Assembly (NCBI RefSeq): GCF_012928505.1
Contig: NZ_JABBJN010000046.1
Span: forward strand, 1 to 47,904
Length of the DNA stretch: 47,904 nucleotides
Direction: 5' to 3'
From: Achromobacter sp. Bel
Lineage (GTDB): Bacteria; Pseudomonadota; Gammaproteobacteria; Burkholderiales; Burkholderiaceae_B
Every line of letters begins with the position of its first letter. Position 1 is the first letter of the stretch. A model generated the notes under the pieces. That model was given only the letters and a program-made list of their open reading frames with translations, ran no database searches and was not told where the DNA came from. Made by a program: the position numbers and the translations under genes. This document shows, piece after piece, positions 1-7,136 of the stretch.

Positions 1-310
1 GCGAACGCTGCAACTGCTGGCGGGATTGCTGTTGCTGACGCACGCTGCTGCCGATGCCCGCGACGCTGCCGTCGGGCATGCGCCCCGTGCGTTGCGCGGT
101 GGACTGCACGGCATTCTTGTCGGAAAACCAGCCGGGGCTGAACGCGCGCGTTTGCGCCTGCGCCGCGCCGCTGGCGCTACCCGCGATCAATAGCGCCGTC
201 ACCGCCTGCGACAACGGCGTCGGACGCCAGTTCGCGCGCCCGCGCCCAGGCGTGCGCGCCGTGTTCCTCTTACTGCCCAATTCCGACATCCGTGCCTGCA
301 TGATCGCCAT
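1..310 (-). CDS. Two-partner-secretion filamentous-haemagglutinin-like exoprotein, N-terminal fragment
   Basis: The minus strand is open from an ATG at 310 to the window edge, so only about the first 103 residues are present. The fragment has a long basic leader (RNWRPTPLSQAV-like, residues about 26-38), a hydrophobic stretch and an Ala-rich cleavage region (SGAAQAQ). A conserved-looking block follows: FSPGWFSDKNAVQ, then GRMPDGS and a Gln/Arg-rich segment. This N-terminus resembles large haemagglutinin-type TpsA proteins of Burkholderiales, which a TpsB pore exports to the cell surface. It is the first gene downstream of the STN/sigma/FecR module on the same strand, which suggests it is the regulated target. 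In-frame alternative starts lie at 301 (preceded by AAGGGA) and 289. Family assignment is from recognition of the N-terminus only. Confidence 0.6.
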   Translation of the reverse strand, partial: MAIMQARMSELGSKRNTARTPGRGRANWRPTPLSQAVTALLIAGSASGAAQAQTRAFSPGWFSDKNAVQSTAQRTGRMPDGSVAGIGSSVRQQQQSRQQLQRS

Positions 311-421
311 CCCTTGTTCCAATCGCGCGTGTTCGTCACCTAGAACAAGACAGACGGATGGAAAAATGCCGACCAGAACCCTGTCACAAATAATTCATCA
401 AGACGCCGGGGCCCAATCCGC

Positions 422-1390
422 CTAGGACAGCAGGACGACGCCTGCGGGAAGGCGGGTCACATGCGCGCCGTAGGCATCCCGGATCAGACGTTCCGCATCG
501 GCCACCTGCGCCAGCGAAAAACGCGCCTGCACCAGGCGCTTGCCCAATTGCGCGTTCATCAACACCAGGCGCCCGCGCCGGTAGCGGTTCAACTCATCCA
601 CCACTTGCGCCAGCGGCTGCTGGTCAAACACCAGCCAGCCCTGCCGCCACGCGGTCACGATGGCGGGGTCGACGTGGACCGGCGGCATCACCCACTGGTC
701 GTCGTAGCGCAGCTCGCGGTTGGCCACAACGTCGAACACGCCTTGCGCGTGCGCCAGCCGCACAACACCCGACAGGCAGCACAGCCGCGCCTCGCCGCCG
801 ATATACCGAAGGTTGAACACCGCATCCTTCGCCGTGATGCGCCCTTTCCCCGCAACCACGACGGCCGCCGCCGGCCCGCTGCGGATCTCGGCCTCGCCGT
901 CGGCCAGTTCGATGACAGCGCCGTCGCCGTTACTGCTGACATTGATGCGCGTCAACGTGTTCATCTGGACGTCCAGCGCCTCGCCCAGCGACACCCGCCG
1001 CTGCTCACCCGCCGCCGTGCGGTAATCCGCCCCCAGCGCATCCAACCCGGGCCACAGCCCCAAGGGCGGCTTGAAAGCCAGATAGGCCGCCGACGCCGCC
1101 AATGCGCCGCCCAGGAACGCCCGCCGTCCCGTCATCAGGGATTTGCGCGCCCGGTTGCGGGCGCCCTCCGCCACCACCGCCTGCACGGCCGGCCCCACAT
1201 CGCGCCAAAGGCGCTTCTGGGCAGCAAATGCCGTTTGGCGCTGCGGGTCGGCGCGCAGCCATTCCCGGAACGCCCGCGCATCGGCCTCGGTGGCGCGACC
1301 GGACGTCAGCGTCAGCAACCAGGCCCGCGCCTCGCGCGCCGCCACGTCATGGTTCTTGTTGTTTCCGGGCATGCTCATCGTCAGTGCCAT
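422..1390 (-). CDS. FecR-family anti-sigma factor
   Basis: 322 residues, the usual FecR length. Residues about 15-65 form the cytoplasmic FecR N-terminal domain (AREARAWLLTL...FREWLRADP...W) that binds the sigma factor. A membrane-spanning stretch follows at about 88-110, beginning with a twin-arginine-like RRAFLGG. The periplasmic FecR domain covers about 120-215, and a small C-terminal domain about 255-320. In this family the periplasmic part senses the STN domain of a partner, and proteolysis then releases the sigma factor. The start overlaps the end of the ECF sigma gene by 10 bases, so the two are translationally coupled. The next gene downstream is the haemagglutinin-like exoprotein. 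Confidence 0.9.
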   Translation of the reverse strand: MALTMSMPGNNKNHDVAAREARAWLLTLTSGRATEADARAFREWLRADPQRQTAFAAQKRLWRDVGPAVQAVVAEGARNRARKSLMTGRRAFLGGALAASAAYLAFKPPLGLWPGLDALGADYRTAAGEQRRVSLGEALDVQMNTLTRINVSSNGDGAVIELADGEAEIRSGPAAAVVVAGKGRITAKDAVFNLRYIGGEARLCCLSGVVRLAHAQGVFDVVANRELRYDDQWVMPPVHVDPAIVTAWRQGWLVFDQQPLAQVVDELNRYRRGRLVLMNAQLGKRLVQARFSLAQVADAERLIRDAYGAHVTRLPAGVVLLS

Positions 1391-1950
1391 GGTTCTTCAT
1401 CCCCGCCTGCGGTGCGGCCGGGCAACTCCCCCGATCCCGCGCCCGCCACGTGCAGTTCCCGCGCGCAATGTTCCAACGCGCGTTTGAGTTCTTTGGAGAC
1501 GATGCGTTCCGACACACCGTAGCGCCGCGCGATCTCGGCATGGGGCAGTTCGTGCACGCGCGCGGCAAGCAGCATCTGCTGCGTGCGTTCGGGCAATTTG
1601 CGCAGCGCACGCTGAAAGGCGTCGACCTGGCTGCGGCCCTGCGCGATGCGCGCGGGGTCCGCGGCCTCGTCCGTGATGTGGATCAATTCGCTGATCTCCA
1701 CCCCCGTCAATAGACGGGAGTCCCTGCGCCGCTGGTCTTCCGCAATGTTCAACGCCACGCGGAACAGATAGGCCGCCGGCTGCTGAATCGACGAGCTGGC
1801 GGGCAGGTCATTGACCTTCAAAAAGGCTTCCTGCATCGCGTCGTGCGCCAGGTCTTCCGATCCGAGCCGCCGCTTCAGCTGATTACGAAAGTCGTTGTAG
1901 CGTTCCAGGAACAAGGAACGCAGCGAGGTTTCCGGTTTGCTATCCCGCAC
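1381..1950 (-). CDS. ECF sigma factor, FecI type
   Basis: 189 residues. Region 2 lies at about 10-75 (LFLERYNDFRNQLKRRL, EDLAHDAMQEAFLKV, PAAYLFRVALNIAEDQRRR). Region 4 lies at about 110-165 (LRKLPERTQQMLLAARVHEL, IARRYGVSERIVSKELKRALEHC). This is the FecI-like architecture for iron or cell-surface signalling. The gene overlaps its FecR partner downstream (10 bases) and the STN-protein gene upstream (11 bases), so the three form one tight operon. Expected role: direct RNA polymerase to the promoter of the adjacent exoprotein gene once FecR is cleaved. The target promoter was not identified. Confidence 0.92.
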   Translation of the reverse strand: MRDSKPETSLRSLFLERYNDFRNQLKRRLGSEDLAHDAMQEAFLKVNDLPASSSIQQPAAYLFRVALNIAEDQRRRDSRLLTGVEISELIHITDEAADPARIAQGRSQVDAFQRALRKLPERTQQMLLAARVHELPHAEIARRYGVSERIVSKELKRALEHCARELHVAGAGSGELPGRTAGGDEEPWH

Positions 1951-2641
1951 GGCCGGCTCCGGTGGGTTCCGCGCACTCGACAGCGCTGCGCGGTTCCAGC
2001 AGGACGGTCAGCGGTTGCGGCATGCCTGCCGGCAACGGGCCGATCACCACGCCGCGCAATGCCGCCTCCAGCCTGCCGTCCAGCCCCGGCGAGCCGGTCG
2101 TCGCCACCCAGCCGACGCGGCTGACCCGCCAGGCCTTGTCAAACCACAGTTGCACCAAGGCGCGATAATTTCCTGGCTGCGCGCCCGTCGCCTTGCACAG
2201 GGCGCGCTTCAACGCGCCCTGCACCACGGCAGCATAGGGGGTATCCCGCAGCCGCTTGCTCGACCTCGGCGCAGCGGCAGCTTCTTGCTCCCTGGAGACC
2301 AGGGTGAACGACTGCGCGCTGGCATAGCGGATCGCCAGGGGCGACCCCGCCAGCAGTTTGCGCAGCGCATCGCCCGGCGTGTAGTTGCCGATCACCGCCG
2401 GGGCCTGCCGGCCATCGGTCAACGTGCTGTCCACCAACACGGTCAGCCCGCTGGCCAGGCTGTACTCGACCAGCGCCTGCGCCAGGGGCTGGGCGGCGAT
2501 CGCAAACGCGATGGGCTTGGGCGGCGGCGCGGAGCGGGGCGCATCGGCGCCATGCGCCGAATGGGCCGCCGCCAGCATGAACAGGCTCAAGGCCAGACCG
2601 GCGCGCAGCGCCACGCCACAGCCCGTGAAAGCGCCGCTCAT
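1940..2641 (-). CDS. STN-domain periplasmic signalling protein without beta-barrel (VreA-like)
   Basis: 233 residues with an N-terminal signal sequence (about 1-31, ending in AAAHSAHGA). An STN (secretin/TonB short N-terminal) domain covers about 42-120 (IAFAIAAQPLAQALVEYSLASGL, NYTPGDALRKLLAGSPL). The C-terminal part, about 140-225 (YRALVQLWFDKAWRVSRVGWVATTGSPGLDGRLEAALRG), resembles the TonB C-terminal fold. There is no TonB-dependent receptor barrel. In the Pseudomonas PUMA3 system, VreA likewise combines an STN domain with no barrel and acts with VreI and VreR. The gene order here, with the sigma and FecR genes following in overlapping frames, matches that arrangement. Its stop overlaps the sigma gene start. 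No clear Shine-Dalgarno was seen at the chosen ATG. Confidence 0.75.
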   Translation of the reverse strand: MSGAFTGCGVALRAGLALSLFMLAAAHSAHGADAPRSAPPPKPIAFAIAAQPLAQALVEYSLASGLTVLVDSTLTDGRQAPAVIGNYTPGDALRKLLAGSPLAIRYASAQSFTLVSREQEAAAAPRSSKRLRDTPYAAVVQGALKRALCKATGAQPGNYRALVQLWFDKAWRVSRVGWVATTGSPGLDGRLEAALRGVVIGPLPAGMPQPLTVLLEPRSAVECAEPTGAGRAG

Positions 2642-2869
2642 GAACGTGACCGCAAGAGGGAATTGCCAGACATGGCCGCGACACCAGGCGCCTGGGCGCC
2701 CGCCCTAACAAAAGCCGCCATGCTAGAGGCGCCGAATGACGCATTCGTGACACCTTTGCCGATACGACCCCACGCGCGACACGCAACGGTCACCTGCCCG
2801 GCATCCGTTCTCCCTATACTTTATGGATCACGCCGGCCGCGATTCGCCGGCACTGCATAAGGAGCGCGC
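2642..2869. other. Divergent intergenic region
   Basis: This 228-base gap separates the minus-strand signalling operon from the plus-strand small secreted protein. A TATACT hexamer at 2815-2820 is a plausible -10 for the plus-strand gene, but no convincing -35 lies at the right distance. A ribosome-binding site (AAGGAG, 2859-2864) precedes the ATG at 2870. No coding sequence was recognised. Confidence 0.35.
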
Positions 2870-3238
2870 ATGCGCATAGTGCCCCTGGCCGCTGGCCGCG
2901 TTGTGCTGCTGTCGCTGTCCGCCGCGTTAGCCGGGCCGCCGCTGTCGGCCGCCGAGCCCCAAGCGCCTGCCGCCCCCGCGCCAAACGTGCAGAAACCCAC
3001 CGCGCCAGGCGGTGCATGCATCGAGACGGAAGTGAACGGGTATCGGGCGCTGTCCTACGACTGCCTGAACCAGAAGATGGCGCCCGACGCCCCTCACCGT
3101 CCGGCGCCGGGCCTGGAGTCAGAGGCAATCACACAGCGCCCGCCGAATCAGATGGGACTGCCCACGCCGGCCACCATCGGCAACCGCATGGGCAACACCT
3201 TTGGCACGTCGGCCTATCCGCAACGGCCGAAGCCATAG
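2870..3238 (+). CDS. Small secreted Pro/Ala-rich protein of unknown function
   Basis: 122 residues. A signal peptide covers about 1-28 (basic start, hydrophobic core VVLLSLSAALAG, cleavage near LSAAEP). The mature part starts with a Pro/Ala-rich linker (QAPAAPAPNVQKP), followed by a short region with two cysteines (GACIETEVNGYRALSYDCLNQ) that could form a disulfide in the periplasm. The tail is Pro/Gly/Asn-rich and reads as disordered. AAGGAG lies 5 bases before the ATG, a strong start. No family was recognised. It stands alone, divergent from the signalling operon and convergent with the cupin gene. Confidence 0.75.
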   Translation: MRIVPLAAGRVVLLSLSAALAGPPLSAAEPQAPAAPAPNVQKPTAPGGACIETEVNGYRALSYDCLNQKMAPDAPHRPAPGLESEAITQRPPNQMGLPTPATIGNRMGNTFGTSAYPQRPKP

Positions 3239-3266
3239 GGTCGCAGACGGTTCCCGCGTCGGGGCG

Positions 3267-3632
3267 TCAACCCAAGCGCGTGATGAAGTAGATCTTCTTG
3301 ACGAACTGGTCCACTTCCCAACGGCCGGTATAGCCTTCGGGCATGACGAAGGCCTCGCCGACCGTCAGTTCGTGCACGGTGCCGTCGGGGTCGACCAGCC
3401 GGGCCGAGCCTTCGACGATGTAGCCGAATTCGATGTAGCCGGTGGTGTTCGACTGGAATACGCCCGCGGTACTTTCCCAAACGCCGGCCTCGGCCTTGCC
3501 CGCATTGCCTTCGAAGGCGGTCACGGTCAGGAACGCCGCATCGCCCGAAATCGGGCGGCGGGGCTTGCCGGGCACCGGATCCTTCAGCGGGCCGGCATCA
3601 ATGCGGACGAGCCGCGACTGGTCATGTTTCAT
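3267..3632 (-). CDS. Cupin-domain protein (DUF861-like)
   Basis: 121 residues forming a single small cupin (double-stranded beta-helix) domain: TGYIEFGYIVEGSARLVDPDG and ELTVGEAFVMPEGYTGRWEV. The second stretch matches the (S)-ureidoglycine aminohydrolase/DUF861 type, in which the GW/GRW motif follows a PxG turn. The first motif lacks the usual histidine pair, so metal binding is doubtful. It is the last gene of the minus-strand operon that starts with the Bug protein at 6719 and follows the XRE-cupin regulator by 44 bases. Role unknown; a small-molecule binding or isomerase function is possible. Confidence 0.75.
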   Translation of the reverse strand: MKHDQSRLVRIDAGPLKDPVPGKPRRPISGDAAFLTVTAFEGNAGKAEAGVWESTAGVFQSNTTGYIEFGYIVEGSARLVDPDGTVHELTVGEAFVMPEGYTGRWEVDQFVKKIYFITRLG

Positions 3633-3676
3633 GGGACACCTATCAATATCGTTGTGCGGTCGACAGCCGATTGCGC

Positions 3677-4231
3677 TTAATGCGCCGCCACCACCAGCAC
3701 CTCGGCCATGGCCCGGCTGACGGTGCGCATGCGGTGCGGCAGTTCGGAGTCAAAATAGAGTGAATCCCCGGTCTCAAGGCGGAATTGGCGTTCGCCCACA
3801 TAGACTTCGATGGCGCCCTTGAGCACCAGCAGGAACTCTTCGCCCGGATGCGGGAACACGGCGGCGGCGTCCGGAAATTCGCGCGGCGGATGCACCACGA
3901 AGGGCTCCATCGCCTTGACCTTGCGGCGCCCGGCCAGCGATTCATAATGATATTCGCTGCCCAGCCCGCCGCGTTGCAGGGCCTCGCGGTCCGCCACGCG
4001 GACCACGCTGACCACTTCGTCCTGGGCCGCGTCATCCGTCCCCACCAATTGGGACACGCCAACACCATAGGCTTCGGCCAGCCGAAGCACGGTCGAGATC
4101 GACGGTTCGCTCAAGCCGCGCTCAAGCTTGGACAGATAGCTTTTGGTCAGGCCCGTGCGCTGCGCCAGCTGTTCCAGGGACAAGGATTGCTGACGGCGCA
4201 GGGTACGTAGGCGGTGGGGCAGATCGATCAT
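3677..4231 (-). CDS. XRE-family regulator with C-terminal cupin sensor domain
   Basis: 184 residues from the ATG at 4231. An in-frame ATG at 4264 would add 11 residues, and neither start has a strong ribosome site. An HTH_3 domain occupies about 5-58 (LRTLRRQQSLSLEQLAQRTG, LTKSYLSKLERGLSEPSIST). A cupin occupies about 105-182 (FPHPGEEFLLVLKGAIEVYVG, LETGDSLYFDSELPHRM). The family binds a small effector in the cupin and usually represses, or co-activates with, genes next to it. The gene sits in the middle of the Bug/GST/aldolase operon, so autoregulation is likely. The palindrome at 6755-6767 upstream of the operon is the best operator candidate. Confidence 0.88.
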   Translation of the reverse strand: MIDLPHRLRTLRRQQSLSLEQLAQRTGLTKSYLSKLERGLSEPSISTVLRLAEAYGVGVSQLVGTDDAAQDEVVSVVRVADREALQRGGLGSEYHYESLAGRRKVKAMEPFVVHPPREFPDAAAVFPHPGEEFLLVLKGAIEVYVGERQFRLETGDSLYFDSELPHRMRTVSRAMAEVLVVAAH

Positions 4232-4317
4232 GGGCAAAGGGTCAAAAATCCGACCGGTAAGCATGCCCGAAACCGGCCCCGCCGTCGAGCCGCCCTGCCC
4301 CGCCGGCTTGCGTTCCG

Positions 4318-5103
4318 TCAGGCCAGCACGTCGGCATGCGTGCGCAACGCACGCCGGGCGTAGTACGAAAAGCCCACCTGGGAACGTTTGGGCGTCAGGA
4401 TCCAGTCATGCGCCTCGTGGCCCAGCGCCGGCGGAATCGGCTGGATCTTGCCGGCGGCCATTGCCAGCAGCTGCATGCGCGCGGCCCGCTCAAACTGCAA
4501 GGCCAGGACGCAGGCCTCCTCCACCGAGCCGGCGGCAATCAGCATGCCGTGATGCGACAACAGGATGGCGCGCTTGTCGCCCAGCGCCGCCGAAATGATC
4601 TCGCCTTCCTCGTTGCCCACGGGCACGCCCGGCCAATCCTTCAGAAAGGCCACGTCGCCATACAACGGGCAATTGTCCATGTGCGAGATTTCCAACGGCA
4701 CCTCCAGCATGGATAGCGACGCCGAATGCAACGGGTGCGTGTGGATGATGCAGTTCACGTCCGGCCGCGCGCGGTAGATCCAGGAGTGAAAGCGATTGGC
4801 CGGATTGGGCATGCCACCGCCTTCCTGCACACGCAAGTCCTCATTCACCACCAGCAGATTGCTGGCCGTGATTTCATCAAACCCCAAACCCAGCCGCTGC
4901 GTGTAGTACCGCCCCGGCTCCGCCGCACGCGCCGTGATCTGGCCGGCCAGCCCGGAATCATGGCCACCGTCGAACAGGATGCGGCAAGTCAGTGCCAAAC
5001 GCTCGCGCAAGCTCCATTGCGGCGTATCGAACTGGCGCTGCATTTCGGCTTTCGCCCGCGCGATCAGTTCGTCTTTTCCCAGGTGCATCGTATCGCTCAT
5101 CAT
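4318..5103 (-). CDS. Class II aldolase/adducin-family protein
   Basis: 261 residues covering the whole family fold. Zinc-ligand motifs are visible: IIHTHPLHSASLS (His-x-His pair, about 120-132) and LLSHHGMLIAAGSVEEA (about 180-196). The N-terminal phosphate/substrate loop region is DGGHDSGLAGQITAR. Bacterial members cleave or decarboxylate hydroxy-acid or sugar phosphates, or act as dehydratases; this subgroup, next to Bug proteins, often handles small organic acids. The exact substrate cannot be read. The gene starts 7 bases after the GST stop, in one operon with GST and the Bug receptor. Confidence 0.88.
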   Translation of the reverse strand: MMSDTMHLGKDELIARAKAEMQRQFDTPQWSLRERLALTCRILFDGGHDSGLAGQITARAAEPGRYYTQRLGLGFDEITASNLLVVNEDLRVQEGGGMPNPANRFHSWIYRARPDVNCIIHTHPLHSASLSMLEVPLEISHMDNCPLYGDVAFLKDWPGVPVGNEEGEIISAALGDKRAILLSHHGMLIAAGSVEEACVLALQFERAARMQLLAMAAGKIQPIPPALGHEAHDWILTPKRSQVGFSYYARRALRTHADVLA

Positions 5104-5110
5104 GTCTCCG

Positions 5111-5752
5111 TCATGCCGCGTCGATCAGCGGCGTAAATCCCGGCAAGGCGCGCACGCGCGCCAGCCAGGCAGTAATGTGGGTAAAGGCGGACAGGTCGTA
5201 GCCGCCCTGTTCCGCCATGCTGGTATAGGGATAGAGCGCCACGTCGGCAATCGTCGGCGCGTCGCCCACCAGATAGCGCCGGCCCGCCAGATGCGCATCC
5301 ATCAGCGCCGCGGCTTTCATGCCGATCGTTCGCCACGCCACCATCGCCGGATCGTCCACGGCCGCGGTCTGCCGCAGATGAATCAACAGCCGCGGCTGCG
5401 CGAAGGCATGCATATGCTGCGTCTGCTCGAAACTGAGCCAACTGCTGACCTGCGCCTGCGCCAACCGGTCCGCCGGCAGCCAGGGCGTGCCCTGCGCCAG
5501 ATACCACAGGATCGCCTGCGATTCGGCCAGCCACTCGCCTTCGGGCGTCAACAACGCCGGCACTTGGCGCCACGGATTGATGCGCGCGAACGCGTCGGTC
5601 TCAAGGTCGCCCTGCACGATGTCGAACGTGCGCCGCGCAAGCGGCAGGCCCATGAAACCGCAGGCCAGCCGGATCTTCCACGCGTTGCCCGAGCGCAGCG
5701 TGTCGGCCAGTTCCAGCGGCTGGCCCGCCAGCGGATGCGTCATCTGTGTCAT
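5111..5752 (-). CDS. Glutathione S-transferase family protein
   Basis: 213 residues. The thioredoxin-fold N-terminal domain (about 8-88) holds the cis-proline and glutathione-binding elements INPWRQVPAL and the ES motif in WLAESQAILWYL. The all-helical C-terminal domain (about 95-205) contains YLVGDAPTIADVALYPYT, the conserved N-capping/ID motif region of GSTs. It lies in an operon, 4 bases after the Bug gene and 7 bases before the aldolase. That placement suggests a catabolic or isomerisation role in the same pathway rather than general detoxification, which is inference. Confidence 0.9.
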   Translation of the reverse strand: MTQMTHPLAGQPLELADTLRSGNAWKIRLACGFMGLPLARRTFDIVQGDLETDAFARINPWRQVPALLTPEGEWLAESQAILWYLAQGTPWLPADRLAQAQVSSWLSFEQTQHMHAFAQPRLLIHLRQTAAVDDPAMVAWRTIGMKAAALMDAHLAGRRYLVGDAPTIADVALYPYTSMAEQGGYDLSAFTHITAWLARVRALPGFTPLIDAA

Positions 5753-5756
5753 GCCG

Positions 5757-6719
5757 TCAATCCATCTTGATGTTGGCGCGCTTCACGATCTGGGCCCACT
5801 TGGCCTTCTCTGTGGCGATGAAGCGCTGATACTCGTCCGGCGTCCCCGTGTAAAGCTGGGTGCCCTGCGCCGCCAGCCGTTCCTTCAATTCTGTCGACGC
5901 CAGCGTCTTTTGCAACGCGGCGTTCAAGGCCGCCACCACGTCGGGCGGCGTGCCAGCCGGTACGAAAAACGCGTTCCACGAACTGATCTGCAACTGCGCA
6001 TCGCCCACCTCGGGGCTGGCCGGCACCGCGGGCGCCGACGGCAGGCGTTTGTCCGCCGCCACCGCCAAGGCGCGCAGCTTGCCCGACGCCACGTGCGGCA
6101 TGATGACCGGACTGGCGTCCATCACCACGTCCACTTGTTCACCGATGGCCGCATTGACCGCTTCGCTGCCGCTCTTGAACGGCACGTGCACAATGTCCAG
6201 GCCCGCCGTCAGCTTCAGCAGCTCCAGTCCCAGGTGCGGCGAGCTGGCATTGCCCGCCGACCCGAAATTCAAGCGTGCCGGATTGGCTTTGGCATAGGCG
6301 ACGAATTCACTGAACGACGCGGCCGGCAACCCCGCCCGCACCGCCAGCACGTACGGCGACCCCGACACCATGCCCACCGGCGCGAACTTGTCGGCGTCAT
6401 AGCTCAACTTGCTGTAGATCAGCGGGTTCACGACCTGCGTGCCCACCGTCCCCATAAAGATCGTGTACCCATCGGCCGGCGCCGTGGCCGCCATCTGCGC
6501 GGCGATCACGCCCCCCGCGCCCGGCCGGTTTTCAACGACGATACTTTGCCCCAGCACGTCGCCCATGCCCTTGCCCACCTGCCGCGCCACGATATCCGTG
6601 ATGCCGCCCGCGCCAAACGGCACCACCAACCGGACCGGCCGCTCCGGAAACGCCGCGTGCGCGCCTGCCGCCATTCCCGCCGCCAGCACCAGCGCGGCCA
6701 ATCTGCCCAGAACCTTCAT
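5757..6719 (-). CDS. Bug/TctC-family periplasmic solute-binding protein
   Basis: 320 residues. A signal peptide covers about 1-23 (LAALVLAAGMAAGAHA). The Bug family hallmarks follow: FPERPVRLVVPFGAGGITD near the mature N-terminus, ENRPGAGG, and the DGYT motif (about 93). These Venus-flytrap proteins bind carboxylates or amides for tripartite tricarboxylate transporters or act as orphan receptors. No TctA/TctB membrane genes are in the window, so this is an orphan. It is the first gene of the five-gene minus-strand operon ending with the cupin at 3267, so its ligand is likely the substrate of that operon. Confidence 0.93.
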   Translation of the reverse strand: MKVLGRLAALVLAAGMAAGAHAAFPERPVRLVVPFGAGGITDIVARQVGKGMGDVLGQSIVVENRPGAGGVIAAQMAATAPADGYTIFMGTVGTQVVNPLIYSKLSYDADKFAPVGMVSGSPYVLAVRAGLPAASFSEFVAYAKANPARLNFGSAGNASSPHLGLELLKLTAGLDIVHVPFKSGSEAVNAAIGEQVDVVMDASPVIMPHVASGKLRALAVAADKRLPSAPAVPASPEVGDAQLQISSWNAFFVPAGTPPDVVAALNAALQKTLASTELKERLAAQGTQLYTGTPDEYQRFIATEKAKWAQIVKRANIKMD

Positions 6720-6754
6720 GCCATTCCCCTTGATTTCGCCGTATCGGCCCTAAT

Positions 6755-6767
6755 GACACAAAGTGTC
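6755..6767. promoter_or_regulatory. Perfect palindrome upstream of Bug/GST/aldolase operon
   Basis: GACACAAAGTGTC is a perfect inverted repeat (arms GACAC/GTGTC, 3-base spacer). It sits 36-48 bases upstream of the Bug start codon at 6719, where an operator for the minus-strand operon should be. The XRE-cupin regulator encoded in the operon is the obvious candidate ligand, by inference. On the minus strand, TATAGG partly abuts the palindrome and could be the -10. Confidence 0.5.
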
Positions 6768-6829
6768 CTATAGAGCATTGATTTTCCGCAAGGACAATGT
6801 GATTGGGGAAATCCCTGAGCAGCAGGAAT

Positions 6830-6862
6830 AAAGTTCGCCTTTTTTGTTGAAGTTCGACTTTT
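6830..6862 (+). repeat. Left copy of AAGTTCG(C/A)CTTTT repeat pair
   Basis: Two imperfect direct copies, AAGTTCGCCTTTT at 6831 and AAGTTCGACTTTT at 6850, are spaced 19 bases apart. The string AGTTCGCCTTTTTTG (6832-6846) recurs exactly on the opposite strand at 14997-15011, and AAGTTCGCCTTTT recurs on the opposite strand at 15051-15063. The pair therefore brackets the accessory segment as inverted repeats. They may be recombinase- or transposase-binding end repeats of a decayed element. Confidence 0.45.
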
Positions 6863-6918
6863 GGATTTGGTGGGGAACACCTGGCATTGTGCGGAGATCT
6901 TCTTCTATTCTGCGCAGA

Positions 6919-7125
6919 TGGACCGGCATCCCGCAACAGCCGACCGAGGTTCAGCCCATCGAACAAGGCCTGCATCTGCTGGTCTGGCTGGCAAATGCGT
7001 TGGACGATATCGCGATCGCGCGCCAAGCCGCTGTGCAGGGCGTTGCCGTCCGGGCCTTGTCTCCCACCTATTCAGAACACTGCCCTGACAAGCGGCAGGG
7101 ACTGATTCTGGGCTTTGGCGGATGA
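6919..7125 (+). pseudogene. Truncated MocR-type regulator, C-terminal remnant
   Basis: The frame ending at the TGA at 7125 reads EQGLHLLVWLANALDD, then QGVAVRALSPTYS and GLILGFGG. This is the C-terminal end of the aminotransferase-like domain of MocR/PdxR regulators. The same elements occur in the intact, convergent MocR gene that begins its stop 11 bases further on (GLHVVVWLLQ, QGVGVRPISPLYAS, AGIILGYAS). Only about 60 of some 480 residues remain, with no start codon or upstream domain, so this is a remnant. The lost 5' part abuts the repeat pair at 6830-6862, consistent with truncation by a recombination event. Confidence 0.65.
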
Positions 7126-7136
7126 CCGGCGCACGC

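Noticed and set aside
461..1522. A 353-residue plus-strand frame opposite FecR
   Set aside because: Arg/Pro/His-rich shadow of the FecR and sigma genes; no motif.
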